A stretch of 64,000 bases of DNA from Corallococcus macrosporus DSM 14697 (GCF_002305895.1 NZ_CP022203.1:6420001-6484000); one strand, 5' to 3'; positions 36,189 through 45,144 are shown, counted from the stretch's first letter. Made by a program: numbers and translations. Notes: a model not told the origin generated them from the sequence alone.

Positions 36189-37674
36189 CACTACTGCGTC
36201 AGGGGTAGGCCGAAGGGGGAGTGGGTGATGGAGGGCTGGGCTGGCAGGTCATGGTTGCATCTGCCACCAGCGGCCCCACTCATGAAGGAGATATGGACAC
36301 CTTCATGAACGCCGCTGCGGTGCAGCGGCTTGAGAGGTACTTCCAGCAAATCGGCGAGGTGCTGGGCGAGGAGAGCCGACGCGGCTCGTTCGCCCTCTAC
36401 GCCATGGGCCTGCTGGGCGAGGGGGAGCGCAAGAGCGTGGAGCCCATCGCCGCCCGGGCGTGTCCGGACCCCGAGCGGGTGGATGCAATGCACCAGCGAC
36501 TGTTGCACTTCGCAGTGGACTCGAGGTGGAGCGACCGGGAGGTGCGGCGCCAGGCGGCGAGGTACGCGCTGGAGGCGATGACGCGGCGGGAGTCGGTGGA
36601 AGCGTGGATTGTGGACGACACGGGCTTCCTCAAGCAGGGCAAGCACTCGGTGGGTGTCCAGCGGCAGTACACCGGCTCGGCGGGGAAGGTGGCCAACTGC
36701 CAGATTGGCGTCAGCCTCAGCGTGGCCACGCGTACCGAGCACCTGCCCCTCGACTTCGAGCTGTACCTCCCTGAGTGCTGGGCCAACGACGAGGCGCGCC
36801 GCCGCGAGGCCCGAATTCCCGCCGAGGTTTCCTTCCAAACCAAGCCTCAACTGGCGCTGCGAATGATTGAGCGGGCCGTGGAGGACGGCGTGGCGCCGGG
36901 TGTCCTCCTGGCGGACAGCGCCTACGGCAACTCCAGCGACTTCCGTGCGCGCCTTCGCGCGCTGGACTTGCATTACGCCGTTGCGGTGGCTGCGCAAACG
37001 GGCGTCCGCCTCCTGGACGCGAAGGGCCGTCCTCGAAAGGACGCGCAAAGCGTTTCAGACCTGGCCTGGCGCATTCATGAACGAGGCGGCTTCCGACGGT
37101 GCACCTGGCGCCAGGGCACGCAAGACGCCTTGTCAGCACGCTTTGCCCTGCGCCGCGTCGTCGCCGCGGGCGTCTCCCAGCGCGAGCAGGAGCCCCTGAC
37201 GTTGCTCATTGAATGGCGAGACGGCGAGCCCGAGCCCGCCAACTACTTCCTGATTTCCCTGACAGAAGGACGAACGAAGCGGCAGCTCATCCGTCTGGTG
37301 ATGCAGCGATGGAGAACCGAGCGCGTCTACGAAGACCTCAAGGGGGAGTTGGGGCTGGACCATTACGAAGGCCGCCGCTACCCCGGCTGGCATCACCACG
37401 TCTCCGTCGCGCTGTGCTGCTACGCTTTCCTCGTGGCCGAACGCACGCGGCGTTTTCCCCCCTCGGCCCGAAGGGCGGCTGAAGCCCACGCGCAGCCCCT
37501 CTCGGCCTGAGCGCCACTTCCACGACAGCTTCATCACCGCACGACTCGCGATGGCGCGGGTGATTGCCACCTGGTTGCCGCGCTGTCCCACCTGCCACCG
37601 CGCCAACCAGCACCGCACCTCTCGTCGCCTGCTCGGCCTCCCCGTCCACCCCTCGGGCCCCTGACGCAGTAGTG
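36189..37674 (+). mobile_element. IS701-family insertion sequence (1,486 bp)
   Basis: Perfect 17-bp terminal inverted repeats at 36189-36205 and 37658-37674 (cactactgcgtcagggg). A 4-bp target duplication GTAG lies at 36185-36188 and 37675-37678. It carries one transposase gene and disrupts an approximately 819-codon gene. Confidence 0.9.
36293..37510 (+). CDS. IS701 transposase, probable C-terminal frameshift
   Basis: A DDE transposase of the IS701/IS4 superfamily. Signatures: WIVDDTGFLKQGKHSVGVQR with the first Asp, GVLLADSAYGNSSDFR with the second, and RTERVYEDLKGELGLDHYEG with the Glu. The ATG at 36293 follows GAAGGAGAT. The frame stops at 37510, but the +1 frame continues coding (RHFHDSFITARLAMARVIAT, then WLPRCPTCHRANQH) to a TGA at 37661-37663, as expected for the true family C-terminus. 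A single extra base, probably in the C6 run near 37462, would explain it, so this copy may be impaired. Confidence 0.88.
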   Translation: MDTFMNAAAVQRLERYFQQIGEVLGEESRRGSFALYAMGLLGEGERKSVEPIAARACPDPERVDAMHQRLLHFAVDSRWSDREVRRQAARYALEAMTRRESVEAWIVDDTGFLKQGKHSVGVQRQYTGSAGKVANCQIGVSLSVATRTEHLPLDFELYLPECWANDEARRREARIPAEVSFQTKPQLALRMIERAVEDGVAPGVLLADSAYGNSSDFRARLRALDLHYAVAVAAQTGVRLLDAKGRPRKDAQSVSDLAWRIHERGGFRRCTWRQGTQDALSARFALRRVVAAGVSQREQEPLTLLIEWRDGEPEPANYFLISLTEGRTKRQLIRLVMQRWRTERVYEDLKGELGLDHYEGRRYPGWHHHVSVALCCYAFLVAERTRRFPPSARRAAEAHAQPLSA

Positions 37675-38034
37675 GTAGCTCGCGAGCAGGGTGTCCGAGA
37701 GTCGCGTGAGCGACGCTGCGACCTGCAGCGTCTCCGTCTTGCCGAGGCGCTCGAGCAGCTCATCCGTCGTGGCATCGGCTTGCTCGCGCAGCTCTTCGAT
37801 GACCGCGATGACCGCGGCTGCACCGGGCAGGTCCGCGACCCCGCGCACGGTCTCCGTACCGCTCTGCAACATGGCTTCCGCCGCGGCCATGCGCGTCCCG
37901 ACTCCCCGTACGCCTTCGAGGCGCGCGGCGAGACTTGTCTTCAAGAGCGACAGCGGCTTCTTGGCTTTCGCCGGCGTGGGCGGCCGGAGCTGGATGAAAC
38001 GAAACACGTCGTTGAAGGAGTTGCTCCGTGGCAT
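37675..38034 (-). pseudogene. N-terminal part (120 aa) of the gene split by IS701
   Basis: Begins MPRSNSFNDVFRFIQLRPPT and runs to LLASY at the IS junction. It is helical, with a possible coiled coil (AAAEAMLQSGTETVRGVADL, then VIAVIEELREQADATTDELLERLG). Joined to the part at 34085-36184 it gives an approximately 819-residue protein. The region resembles the amphipathic N-terminal part of a large cytosolic assembly protein but has no recognised family. Confidence 0.75.
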
Positions 38035-38121
38035 GGCGACCTCCTGCTGTCGGGTTCAATGGCGCCCAGTCGCGCTTGAACTCAAGAACGGAAGTCGCCG
38101 TCCATTTCCCTCACCGCGGGG

Positions 38122-38349
38122 TCAGTACGTCATCCCACACTCATAACCCCAGCGAGGCATGTAGCAGTCGCCCTTGTGAGGTGTGTTCCCAGGCGCGCAT
38201 TTCCCCAGCACCTGTGGACCCACCTTCGCCCAGCACCCCGGACGGGCTTCAATTGGAGATTGGGCGGGAGCGCGAAGCAGCGCAACGGGCACCGCCACTC
38301 CGATGAGGAGCCCGACGACTGCGAGCGCGACCACCTTCCACTTCTTCAT
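38122..38349 (-). CDS. Small secreted or membrane-anchored protein, 75 aa
   Basis: Starts MKKWKVVALAVVGLLIGVAV, a signal or anchor segment, followed by a short mature part with four cysteines (PGCWAKVG, GKCAPGN, GDCYMPRWGYECGMTY). The spacing suggests two disulfides. It lies 87 bp upstream of the split gene on the same strand. Unknown function. Confidence 0.65.
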   Translation of the reverse strand: MKKWKVVALAVVGLLIGVAVPVALLRAPAQSPIEARPGCWAKVGPQVLGKCAPGNTPHKGDCYMPRWGYECGMTY

Positions 38350-38637
38350 GACGCCCCCTTCGTGGCCGCCGAGGCTACCGCGCCGCCGAAGGACGGGTCC
38401 AGGCCTGGCGCCTGGCTGTGGCCGCGGTCTTGTCGACAGCGTGCCCAAGCTCTCCATGGCACAAGACTGCTCCGGTGCTGTAGCAGCCCCCCGGATGACC
38501 CAACTCACATGCCTTGCGAAGCACCGCGATGGCGACGATGGCAGGTGGCTGCGTGTCGGCGGGCTTCGGCGCGGATGTTCGGCCATCGACGTGGAATGCA
38601 ATTGCAATTCCGGACAGGCCTCGCGCAGGCTCCTGCC

Positions 38638-40209
38638 ATGCGCCTCCGACTGCTCGCATCGATATGCTTGCTTGGCACTGCCTGCGCGTCCCAGGGCCCG
38701 GTCAGTCGCCCCGAACCCCCTCCTGACGCGGAGTACGGCACGCCTCACCCGTTCGTTTCCCAAGTCGCTTCGCCCAATGGGCGCTGGTTCATGGCCTGCC
38801 AGGCGCGCGAGGACACCAATCAGGACGGCAGCGTCTCCGTGCAGTTCGACTTCCACGGAGGAAGCGGCCCCAGAGGTGACGCGCTGCGCCCCTATCTCTT
38901 CCTTGAGCCAGGGCCCGGCATTGCCATTGACGAGTTGCTCGCATGGGACCGCTCCGGACGTCACGTCGTGTTCGTGCGCGAGGGGACCCTGCGGCTGCTC
39001 GATTCCTTGTCGGGCCAGGAACAGGTGCTGAGCCCCGGCCCCTTCGCGGCCAGCCTGTCGCCGTATCCGCGCCCTCGCGCCAGATTCTCTGGCGATGGCT
39101 CACGGTTGATCTACCTGCGTCCCGAAGAGGGAAAGACGGTGGCGGTGCTTCGCGACATGGCGCGGGGCACCGAGCGCGTGGTGGACATGGGTGAGGGGCA
39201 GATCGACGCGATCGCCCTGGATGACGCCGGCCGGTGGGCAGCCGTCCAGGTCGTGACCGAGGACACCGACAAGGACGGGCGTCTATCGGGGCCCGAGTTC
39301 GAGACCAACCTCGCGCCTGCCCTGTGCCGAGGTCCCGTCATGTCCAGCAGCCTCTCCGGGGAGAAGGGAGACAGGCCCACGTATCGGATGCGCCACCTGG
39401 ACACAGGTCGTCTCGTCGAGGACCCGGACAGCATCATCGCCTACTACACCGTGGGTGATCAAATGCTCCGCCAACTGCCAGACGGCGCCATCGTCGCAGA
39501 GGATGCCCACGGCAAGCGCGAGGAGTGGGTCCCAGCGAGCTGCAACGGGGTGCTGTTCCGGGTCGATGCACCACGCCGGCAGGTCCTGGTCGCCTGTCGC
39601 GCCCAAAGTGAGCATGCGCCTCTTCCGCTCGAGCTCCATGGCCCGGCTCTCCACAAGTCCCTGGGTTGGTCGGTGAGCAGCGCAGACGATGCAATGCGCG
39701 CCATCAATAGCAAAGGCCCCCTTTTGATGCTGTCCGCCCAGAGGAAAGGGCAGAGAATGCAAGATGTCATCGTGGACCTGGAGCGACGCGCCGTCGTGCC
39801 CGTCCCCTTGGAGAAGTACCCTGTAGAGACCGGTAGCGACTACGTCCTCCTGTTGGAGCGGAAGTCGCCAACGAACGGCACAGTCAGCGACCCCATCAAT
39901 CACTTATGGCTTTGGAATGTCATCACCGGAGACCAACGCTATGTAGGCATGGAGAGCACGTACGGCTTTGCGCGCGTGGACGACCTCGTGCTCCACATGG
40001 GGTGGGTCGTGGACCTGGGCACCGGCACGGTGCTGGGGACGGTGACGGAGGCGTCGTTCGAGCTCGATGCACGAGGCCGCGTGCTGGTCCCAGTCCGCCC
40101 CGAGCCAAAGAAGCCCGGTATCCCTGTCCACATGGGGCCGGTGCGCTGGGCGCCCGCGACGCAGCCCGCCTCGACGAACAGACCGGCCTCGACAGCGCCA
40201 TCGCCGTAA
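38638..40209 (+). CDS. Lipoprotein with beta-propeller (PD40/TolB-like) repeats
   Basis: A 523-residue predicted lipoprotein: signal MRLRLLASICLLGTACASQG with Cys at residue 16. Repeats such as SPNGRWFMACQ, WDRSGRHVVFVREG, FSGDGSRLIYLRP and LDDAGRWAAVQV are WD40-like/PD40 blades. An EF-hand-like EDTDKDGRLSGPEFE segment at about 210-225 and a similar DTNQDGSVSV at about 60 may bind calcium. ATG 38638 is chosen because it starts the signal peptide. C-terminal tail low complexity (Ala/Thr/Pro). Confidence 0.82.
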   Translation: MRLRLLASICLLGTACASQGPVSRPEPPPDAEYGTPHPFVSQVASPNGRWFMACQAREDTNQDGSVSVQFDFHGGSGPRGDALRPYLFLEPGPGIAIDELLAWDRSGRHVVFVREGTLRLLDSLSGQEQVLSPGPFAASLSPYPRPRARFSGDGSRLIYLRPEEGKTVAVLRDMARGTERVVDMGEGQIDAIALDDAGRWAAVQVVTEDTDKDGRLSGPEFETNLAPALCRGPVMSSSLSGEKGDRPTYRMRHLDTGRLVEDPDSIIAYYTVGDQMLRQLPDGAIVAEDAHGKREEWVPASCNGVLFRVDAPRRQVLVACRAQSEHAPLPLELHGPALHKSLGWSVSSADDAMRAINSKGPLLMLSAQRKGQRMQDVIVDLERRAVVPVPLEKYPVETGSDYVLLLERKSPTNGTVSDPINHLWLWNVITGDQRYVGMESTYGFARVDDLVLHMGWVVDLGTGTVLGTVTEASFELDARGRVLVPVRPEPKKPGIPVHMGPVRWAPATQPASTNRPASTAPSP

Positions 40210-40326
40210 CCAGACACCCCTTCAGCGGACGTTCCGCTCAACATCGGTCATTGCGGACATGAGCGCGCCGGGTGGCAATGCCACCTTGATAGGCTCCCTC
40301 TTCCCCACACGAGAGGGAGACCCACC

Positions 40327-41097
40327 ATGTTCCAGAGAGCGGCAGTCGTCGCGGTGAGCTGTGGCGTGTTGTTGGCTGGCTGCGGTAGCGGAGCGTCGGG
40401 CACTACCGATGAAGTCATCTCCAATCTGATCGAGGCGGGGTTCCCCGCCGAAGGCATCCGGGTCGCCGATGGTGCCGTCTACGTGGGAGGGGACGCCCAC
40501 GTCTCCCTGGAGGCGTCACGGGAGATGCTCGACCCTGGCGAGGGGAGTCACGAACTCCACAGGACGACGAACATCGTCGGCCTCAACGTGGCGACAATCT
40601 GCGTCAACCCCACGGCCACGTTCCGAAGCCACTCCCGGCTCATGCAGGGACTCGAACTCGCGCTCGCCAACTACAACGCCCTGGGGCTCCGGATTCGCTT
40701 CATCCAGGGAGCGACCGCCAGTTGCCATGCGATGATTACAGCGGCGACCATGACCGGCGCCGGGGGCTCCGCGGGCTACCCCTCGAACGGGCTTCCCTAT
40801 GGACGCATCTACATCGGCACAGGCCTGAGCAGCTACAGCCTGGATAGGGTCGAGCACGTCATCACCCATGAGCTTGGCCATACGATTGGCCTTCGCCACA
40901 CGGACTTCTACAACCCGAGCATCAGTTGCGGCACCACCGGCCCGGGCCCCGAAGGCGTAGGGACAGTGGGGGCCATCCAAATCCCAGGGACGCCCCCGCC
41001 GACCCCAGGTGGGTCGCTCATGAACACCTGCATCCCACCGGACACAGACGGCGAGTTCACCCCGAGCGACGTCGTTGGGCTGAACTTCATCTATTGA
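40327..41097 (+). CDS. M57-type (HEIGH-like) zinc metalloprotease, secreted
   Basis: A 256-residue lipoprotein-like protease (signal MFQRAAVVAVSCGVLLAGCG). The zinc motif is HVITHELGHTIGLRHTDF, i.e. HExxHxxGxxH. The sequence around it (GLELALANYNALGLRIRF, SLMNTC, FTPSDVVGLNFIY) matches the myxobacterial PrtB/M57 family of dual-action metallopeptidases. It would degrade extracellular protein. Followed by a convergent JAB-like gene. A decayed relative lies at 42926-43129. Confidence 0.88.
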   Translation: MFQRAAVVAVSCGVLLAGCGSGASGTTDEVISNLIEAGFPAEGIRVADGAVYVGGDAHVSLEASREMLDPGEGSHELHRTTNIVGLNVATICVNPTATFRSHSRLMQGLELALANYNALGLRIRFIQGATASCHAMITAATMTGAGGSAGYPSNGLPYGRIYIGTGLSSYSLDRVEHVITHELGHTIGLRHTDFYNPSISCGTTGPGPEGVGTVGAIQIPGTPPPTPGGSLMNTCIPPDTDGEFTPSDVVGLNFIY

Positions 41098-41168
41098 GCG
41101 CCGACGTCACCGCCCTGTCCAGGGGCTTGGGCGGATGGGCTTCTGGCGGGAGGACGCCCCACCCCGCT

Positions 41169-41759
41169 TCACCGCTCCGGAGTCTCCAGTCGGATGGGCA
41201 GCGCTCGACAGCCCGCCCCAGCCTCCGGGTCATCGGGCGGGGCCCACGCGCCAATCGACTGATAGAGCCGCCCCTCTCGCTTCTCCAGGTAGAGAATCAT
41301 GTTGAGCGGCCAGCCACTGCCGTGGAAGAGGTGGCGGTCCATGGGCGTGGGCTCCTGGCTGACACGCAGGCCGCGCTCGTGGGGCGGGCCGATGCGGTGC
41401 CAGTCCGGGTGCAGGTGGATGGAGCCGAGCACGTCCAGGCCCTGCGCCTCGGCCTCGGTGGTGATGCGCAGCAACTCCCGGGGTTCGCACCAGAAGCCAC
41501 GGCGCCCGTTGGCGTAGCAGGCGCCAAAGCGAGGGATGATGGTGCTGTCGAACTCCTGGAGCACGCGCTCATCCGTCTCGCGGATGTTGGTGGCGAAGCG
41601 AACACCCTCCACGCGCATGGCATCGCCGGCGACGCGCCCCAGCAACACGGCCCAGCTCCGGGGCGGAAGCTCCGGGGTGCACGTGGTGTACTCGCGGATG
41701 GCGTCCACCAGGAAGTCCGCCAGGACCGCCGAATCCAACAGGACGGCCTCTGTCCTCAT
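41169..41759 (-). CDS. JAB/MPN-type metalloprotease-like protein
   Basis: A 196-residue protein. The segment GSIHLHPDWHRIGPPHERG followed by SQEPTPMDRHLFHG fits the JAMM pattern (HxHPxx ... SxxxxxxD) with an upstream acidic residue around GRVAGDAMRVEG. JAB proteins remove ubiquitin-like tags or act in small-molecule pathways. It overlaps the upstream dehydrogenase gene by ATGA at 41756-41759, so the two are an operon. Substrate unknown. Confidence 0.6.
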   Translation of the reverse strand: MRTEAVLLDSAVLADFLVDAIREYTTCTPELPPRSWAVLLGRVAGDAMRVEGVRFATNIRETDERVLQEFDSTIIPRFGACYANGRRGFWCEPRELLRITTEAEAQGLDVLGSIHLHPDWHRIGPPHERGLRVSQEPTPMDRHLFHGSGWPLNMILYLEKREGRLYQSIGAWAPPDDPEAGAGCRALPIRLETPER

Positions 41760-42721
41760 TCTTCAAGCTCCGTCGTGGGAGCGCGGAGGCGGCCCGCGGC
41801 CCGGTCCTCGCGAAGCTGGGTGGCGAGGTGGCGGGCCATGCGCTCCTCGTAGGCGGCGGTGGACTCGGGCGTCCAGGCGTAGAAGCCCTGGCCCGTCTTC
41901 TGCCCCAGCTCGCCCCGCTCCACCTTCTGCGCGAGCACGGGCGGCACGGGGCGGCCAGCGCCGCGGAGGAGCGCCGTCATGAAGTCCAGCCCCACCAGGT
42001 CCAGCCGGTCGAAGACGCCCGAGGCGCCCAGGCGCCGCCCGACGCCCTGGGTGAGCACCTGGTCCACCATCTCCGGCGTGGCCACGCCCTCGTGCACCAG
42101 CCGGATGGCCTCGCCGATGAGGGCCTGCTGCAGACGCGGGCCCACCGAGCCCGGCACGTCCCTGGCGAACACCACCGGCGACTTGCCCAACGACGCGAGG
42201 AACCGCCGCACCGTCTCCACCGCGTCGGGAGACGTCTTCTCTCCGGGGATGACGTCCACCAGCGGGACGAGGTGCGCGGGCAGGTAGTAGTGGGCGGAGA
42301 GGACGCGCTCGGGCCGCGTGCAGTCCCGGGCGATGGCCGTCACGCTCAGCGCGGTGGTGTTGGTGGCGAGCAGGGTGTCGGGGGCCGCGAGCCGGTCCAG
42401 CTCGCGAAAGAGCTGCTGCTTGAGCGCGAGGTCCTCCGGGATGGACTCGATGACCAGGTCCTGCGCCACGGCGGCCTCGGCGAGCACGGTGGTGCGGCGG
42501 ATGCGCCCCAGCGCGGAGGGCACCTGCTCCGCGGCGAGCAGGCCCGTCTCCACCAGCAGCGCCGCGTCCCGCTCCAGCTTCGCGCGCGCCCGCTCGCTGC
42601 TGTCGGCGCGCGTGTTGTAGAGCACCACCTGCCTGCCGGCGATGGCGAGCTCGAGCGCGATGCCGCACCCCATGGCGCCGCCGCCCACCATGCCAATCCT
42701 GTTCAACCGTCGGTGTGTCAT
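41756..42721 (-). CDS. 3-hydroxyacyl-CoA dehydrogenase family protein
   Basis: A 321-residue NAD-dependent dehydrogenase. The Rossmann motif is IGMVGGGAMGCGIALELA at the N-terminus, VIESIPEDLALKQQLFRELD is the family helix, and RVLSAHYYLPAHLVPLVDVI contains the catalytic His. The C-terminal domain begins near SPVVFARDVPGSVGPRLQQA. Members oxidise 3-hydroxyacyl-CoA in fatty acid degradation; related enzymes use other hydroxy acids. ATG 42721 is preferred over 42757 as it gives the canonical start MTHRRLNRIGMVG. Coupled to the JAB-like gene. Confidence 0.88.
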   Translation of the reverse strand: MTHRRLNRIGMVGGGAMGCGIALELAIAGRQVVLYNTRADSSERARAKLERDAALLVETGLLAAEQVPSALGRIRRTTVLAEAAVAQDLVIESIPEDLALKQQLFRELDRLAAPDTLLATNTTALSVTAIARDCTRPERVLSAHYYLPAHLVPLVDVIPGEKTSPDAVETVRRFLASLGKSPVVFARDVPGSVGPRLQQALIGEAIRLVHEGVATPEMVDQVLTQGVGRRLGASGVFDRLDLVGLDFMTALLRGAGRPVPPVLAQKVERGELGQKTGQGFYAWTPESTAAYEERMARHLATQLREDRAAGRLRAPTTELEE

Positions 42722-42925
42722 GGGGCGCAGCCTCGCCAGCTCCCACGACAGAGACAAGCCTTTGACGTATTACTGTAAATATTCACGACACATGTGTGAT
42801 TGATGCACCGGGCCATTGTGAGGCCTCACGGGACAGGAACAAGAGAGCACCTTCACACACAGTTTGGATGAGGCCAGATATCCCGTGGGCTCCGAGGTGG
42901 ACATCACGCGACGAGCCACGATGCC

Positions 42926-43129
42926 GTGGATGTAGCCCGGTACAACGTGGCCCTGACACTCCACTACAGCCTGGTGGGGATGGCGCGTCAGGATGCGTCC
43001 CAGGCCGACCACGTGGCGAATACCTGCGTGGCGTATCGCGTGCCTGGCATCTGCGCCCTGTTACAGAATGCGAACACGGGCGGCGAGTCCACCCCGAGCG
43101 ACATCGTCGGACTGAACTTCGTCGATTGA
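42926..43129 (+). pseudogene. M57 protease remnant (C-terminus)
   Basis: The plus-strand frame ends NANTGGESTPSDIVGLNFVD stop, which parallels DTDGEFTPSDVVGLNFIY stop of the intact protease at 40327-41097. The upstream part reads HYSLVGMARQDASQADHVANTC. The HExxH motif and N-terminus are gone, so this is a decayed duplicate. Confidence 0.7.
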
Positions 43130-43221
43130 GAATCGACGTCCCCCGGAGCTTGCCCATTTGAAGGGGGCTCCGAGGGACGTCTTCAACCCGGGGGATGTTG
43201 GCGAATGGCCACGCCAGGGGC

Positions 43222-44832
43222 TCACAGCATGCTGGCGATGTCCTTCACCGGCTGCGGCGCGGCCTCGGTGTTCGCCAGCGCGCCCATGGCGCCTCCGAAG
43301 ATCATGGAGGCCGGGTTGATGCGGCCCGTGGTGACAGCCCCGAGGACGCCCTCCGCGGCCCCCTTCACGGTGTTGAGGTAGCCCTTCGCGGCGCCCTCGA
43401 AGACGCCCTTGACGCCGCCCTCCGAGTCGCCAATCCCCGTCAGGACGTTGCTCACCCCCGGCAGGAACCACAGGTGCTTGCCCGCCTCACCCGCGAACCA
43501 CTGGAAGTTGTCCTTGTTGCTTCCGTCCGCCTTCACGTGGGTGTCCTTCGTGGTCGGCAGTTGGTGCTCTCCCAGGAAGGAATAACCCTTCTCCGCGAAG
43601 TCCTTCACCATGCCGGCCTCGGTGCCGTGCCGCGCATCGCCATCCTTGGTGATGCCCTCGATGTTGCCGTCGCCCTTGCCGTTCTTGACCTTGTTCGACC
43701 GGTCCTCACCCGTGGAGGTCTTCGCGCTGTCGATGAACTCCAGCACCTTGGCCAGACGGTAGACGGCGTCCGGGTTCTGCTTCGCGTCCTTCAGGTCCAG
43801 CTTGGGGTCGATGCCCGTCTGCTTGCAGAGCTGCTCGAACTTGATGTCCTTCTGGCGGCCCAGGTTCTTCAGCGCGGGAGAGTCATCGACGATCTGCGCC
43901 GCCGTCCGCTTGTCTCCAGCCGGGCGCTTGTCCTTGGCGCTCGGGACGCCGGAACCGGAGGGCTCGGGAGCCGGCTTGAGGTTCTGCAGGTTCTTGGGGA
44001 GCCCGCGGGGCGCGAAGGTGGCGGGTTCGTTGACCGGCGCCTGCGCCCCCGGCCGCATCGGCGCGTTGAAGGGCTGCGGCTGGGTGATGGCACCCGTCTC
44101 GAACCCATCCATCGGGTTGACGTGGCCCATGGGCACGCCACCGGCCTGGAGCGGCGACATGGGACCGAAGCCGCCCGTCGGCGGGAGCGCGGACACCGGG
44201 CCGAAGCTGTCCATCGGCGGGAGCCCGGCCGCCGGGTTGAAGCCGCCCATCGGCGCGAGCCCGGCCGCCGGGTTGAAGCCGGCCATCGGCGGGAGCGCGG
44301 CCGCCGGGTTGAAGCCGCCCATCGGCGGGAGCCCGGCCGCCGGGTTGAAGCCGCCCATCGGAGGGAGCCCGGCCGCCGGGTTGAAGCCGGCCATCGGCGG
44401 GGGCGCGGCCGCCGGCCCGAAGCCATCCATCGGCGGAAGCCCGGCCGCCGGCCCCAGTGCGCTCACGGACTGGAGCGCCGCGGGGCCGAAGGCGCCCACG
44501 GACTGGAGCGCCGCGGGACCGAAGTCGGCCGCGGTCTGGAGCGCCGCGGGGCCCAAGTCAGCCATGGTCTGCAGCGCCGTTTCCCGGACAGAGGGCCGCC
44601 CGGGCCCGCCCGGGGACTGGGGCGCCGCCGGGCCAGAGGGCCGTCCGGGCCCACCCGAGGACTGGAACGAATCCACCGGGCCGGAGGGCCGCGTGGAGGA
44701 GCCTTGGGGGACACGGCCGCCCTTGTCCGGAGCGGACGCCGACGAGGGCGGCGGCTTCGGGGCCGTGGGAGAGGACTGCGCAGCGCCCGGACGCTTGGAG
44801 GAGAAGGAGGAAGCCTTGGCCTTGCCGATCAT
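43222..44832 (-). CDS. Repeat-rich protein with conserved C-terminal domain, 536 aa
   Basis: Starts at MIGKAKASSFSSKRPG (44832). The first ~100 residues are Ser/Pro rich. Two tandem arrays follow: FGPAALQSVGA-type units (about 110-145) and GFNPAAGLPPMG-type units of 12 residues (about 145-230; DNA units of about 36 bp at 44160-44460). The C-terminal ~200 residues form a globular region (IDPKLDLKDAKQNPDAVYRL, FQWFAGEAGKHLWFLPGVSN, VLTGIGDSEGGVKGVFEG). No signal peptide. The domain may bind peptides or be a toxin/tape-like region; I cannot name it. A piece of a paralogue lies at 26168. Confidence 0.75.
   Translation of the reverse strand: MIGKAKASSFSSKRPGAAQSSPTAPKPPPSSASAPDKGGRVPQGSSTRPSGPVDSFQSSGGPGRPSGPAAPQSPGGPGRPSVRETALQTMADLGPAALQTAADFGPAALQSVGAFGPAALQSVSALGPAAGLPPMDGFGPAAAPPPMAGFNPAAGLPPMGGFNPAAGLPPMGGFNPAAALPPMAGFNPAAGLAPMGGFNPAAGLPPMDSFGPVSALPPTGGFGPMSPLQAGGVPMGHVNPMDGFETGAITQPQPFNAPMRPGAQAPVNEPATFAPRGLPKNLQNLKPAPEPSGSGVPSAKDKRPAGDKRTAAQIVDDSPALKNLGRQKDIKFEQLCKQTGIDPKLDLKDAKQNPDAVYRLAKVLEFIDSAKTSTGEDRSNKVKNGKGDGNIEGITKDGDARHGTEAGMVKDFAEKGYSFLGEHQLPTTKDTHVKADGSNKDNFQWFAGEAGKHLWFLPGVSNVLTGIGDSEGGVKGVFEGAAKGYLNTVKGAAEGVLGAVTTGRINPASMIFGGAMGALANTEAAPQPVKDIASML
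44160..44460 (-). repeat. Tandem 36-bp coding repeats
   Basis: About eight units of 36 bp encoding GFNPAAGLPPMG-like dodecapeptides, each with a conserved ggcgggagcccggccgccgg core. Near-identity between units suggests recent expansion and likely length polymorphism between strains. Confidence 0.8.
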
Positions 44833-45053
44833 GGGGATCACCTGTTTCTGACAGCGAAGGGGGATTGCTGCGGCGAGTCTGTCCCGCCCATGCGCTGTCT
44901 CACTGCAGCACCCATGCCACCTTGGACGTTCGACGTAACATACCGATTTCACATGGCTACGACGGCTGCAGGCCCCCCGTGTGAGGCGTTGGCCCGGTGA
45001 CCGCAGTCACCAGGCGGATGGCGCCAGTCACCACCGAGGGCCATCACCCCAGG
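44833..45053. other. Spacer upstream of the repeat protein
   Basis: About 220 bp. No gene is supported. It contains the promoter region for the minus-strand repeat protein, but no definite -35/-10 pair was identified. Confidence 0.35.
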
Positions 45054-45101
45054 CGCCTCCACAGCCGCGTCATGCAACGAGGTGGCGCGGCTGTGGAGGC
45101 G
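45054..45101 (-). terminator. Terminator hairpin after the LVIVD gene
   Basis: A perfect 16-bp inverted repeat (45054-45069 and 45086-45101, cgcctccacagccgcg) with a 16-nt loop begins 44 bp past the stop of the minus-strand LVIVD gene. A strong stem without a long U tract. Confidence 0.65.
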
Positions 45102-45144
45102 TGCCGCCAGGTGCCCGCCCCCACCCGCGACTTCCGCTGGACGC

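Noticed and set aside
41111-41135. Terminator after the M57 protease
   Set aside because: Only a 6-bp stem (ccgccc/gggcgg) with a long loop; too weak to call.
44160-44460. CRISPR array
   Set aside because: The 36-bp units are contiguous with no spacers and lie in a coding frame.
43195-45000. Plus-strand His/Arg-rich 601-codon repeat protein
   Set aside because: It is the antisense of the 36-bp repeat array of the minus-strand protein; the minus frame has normal composition and a start.
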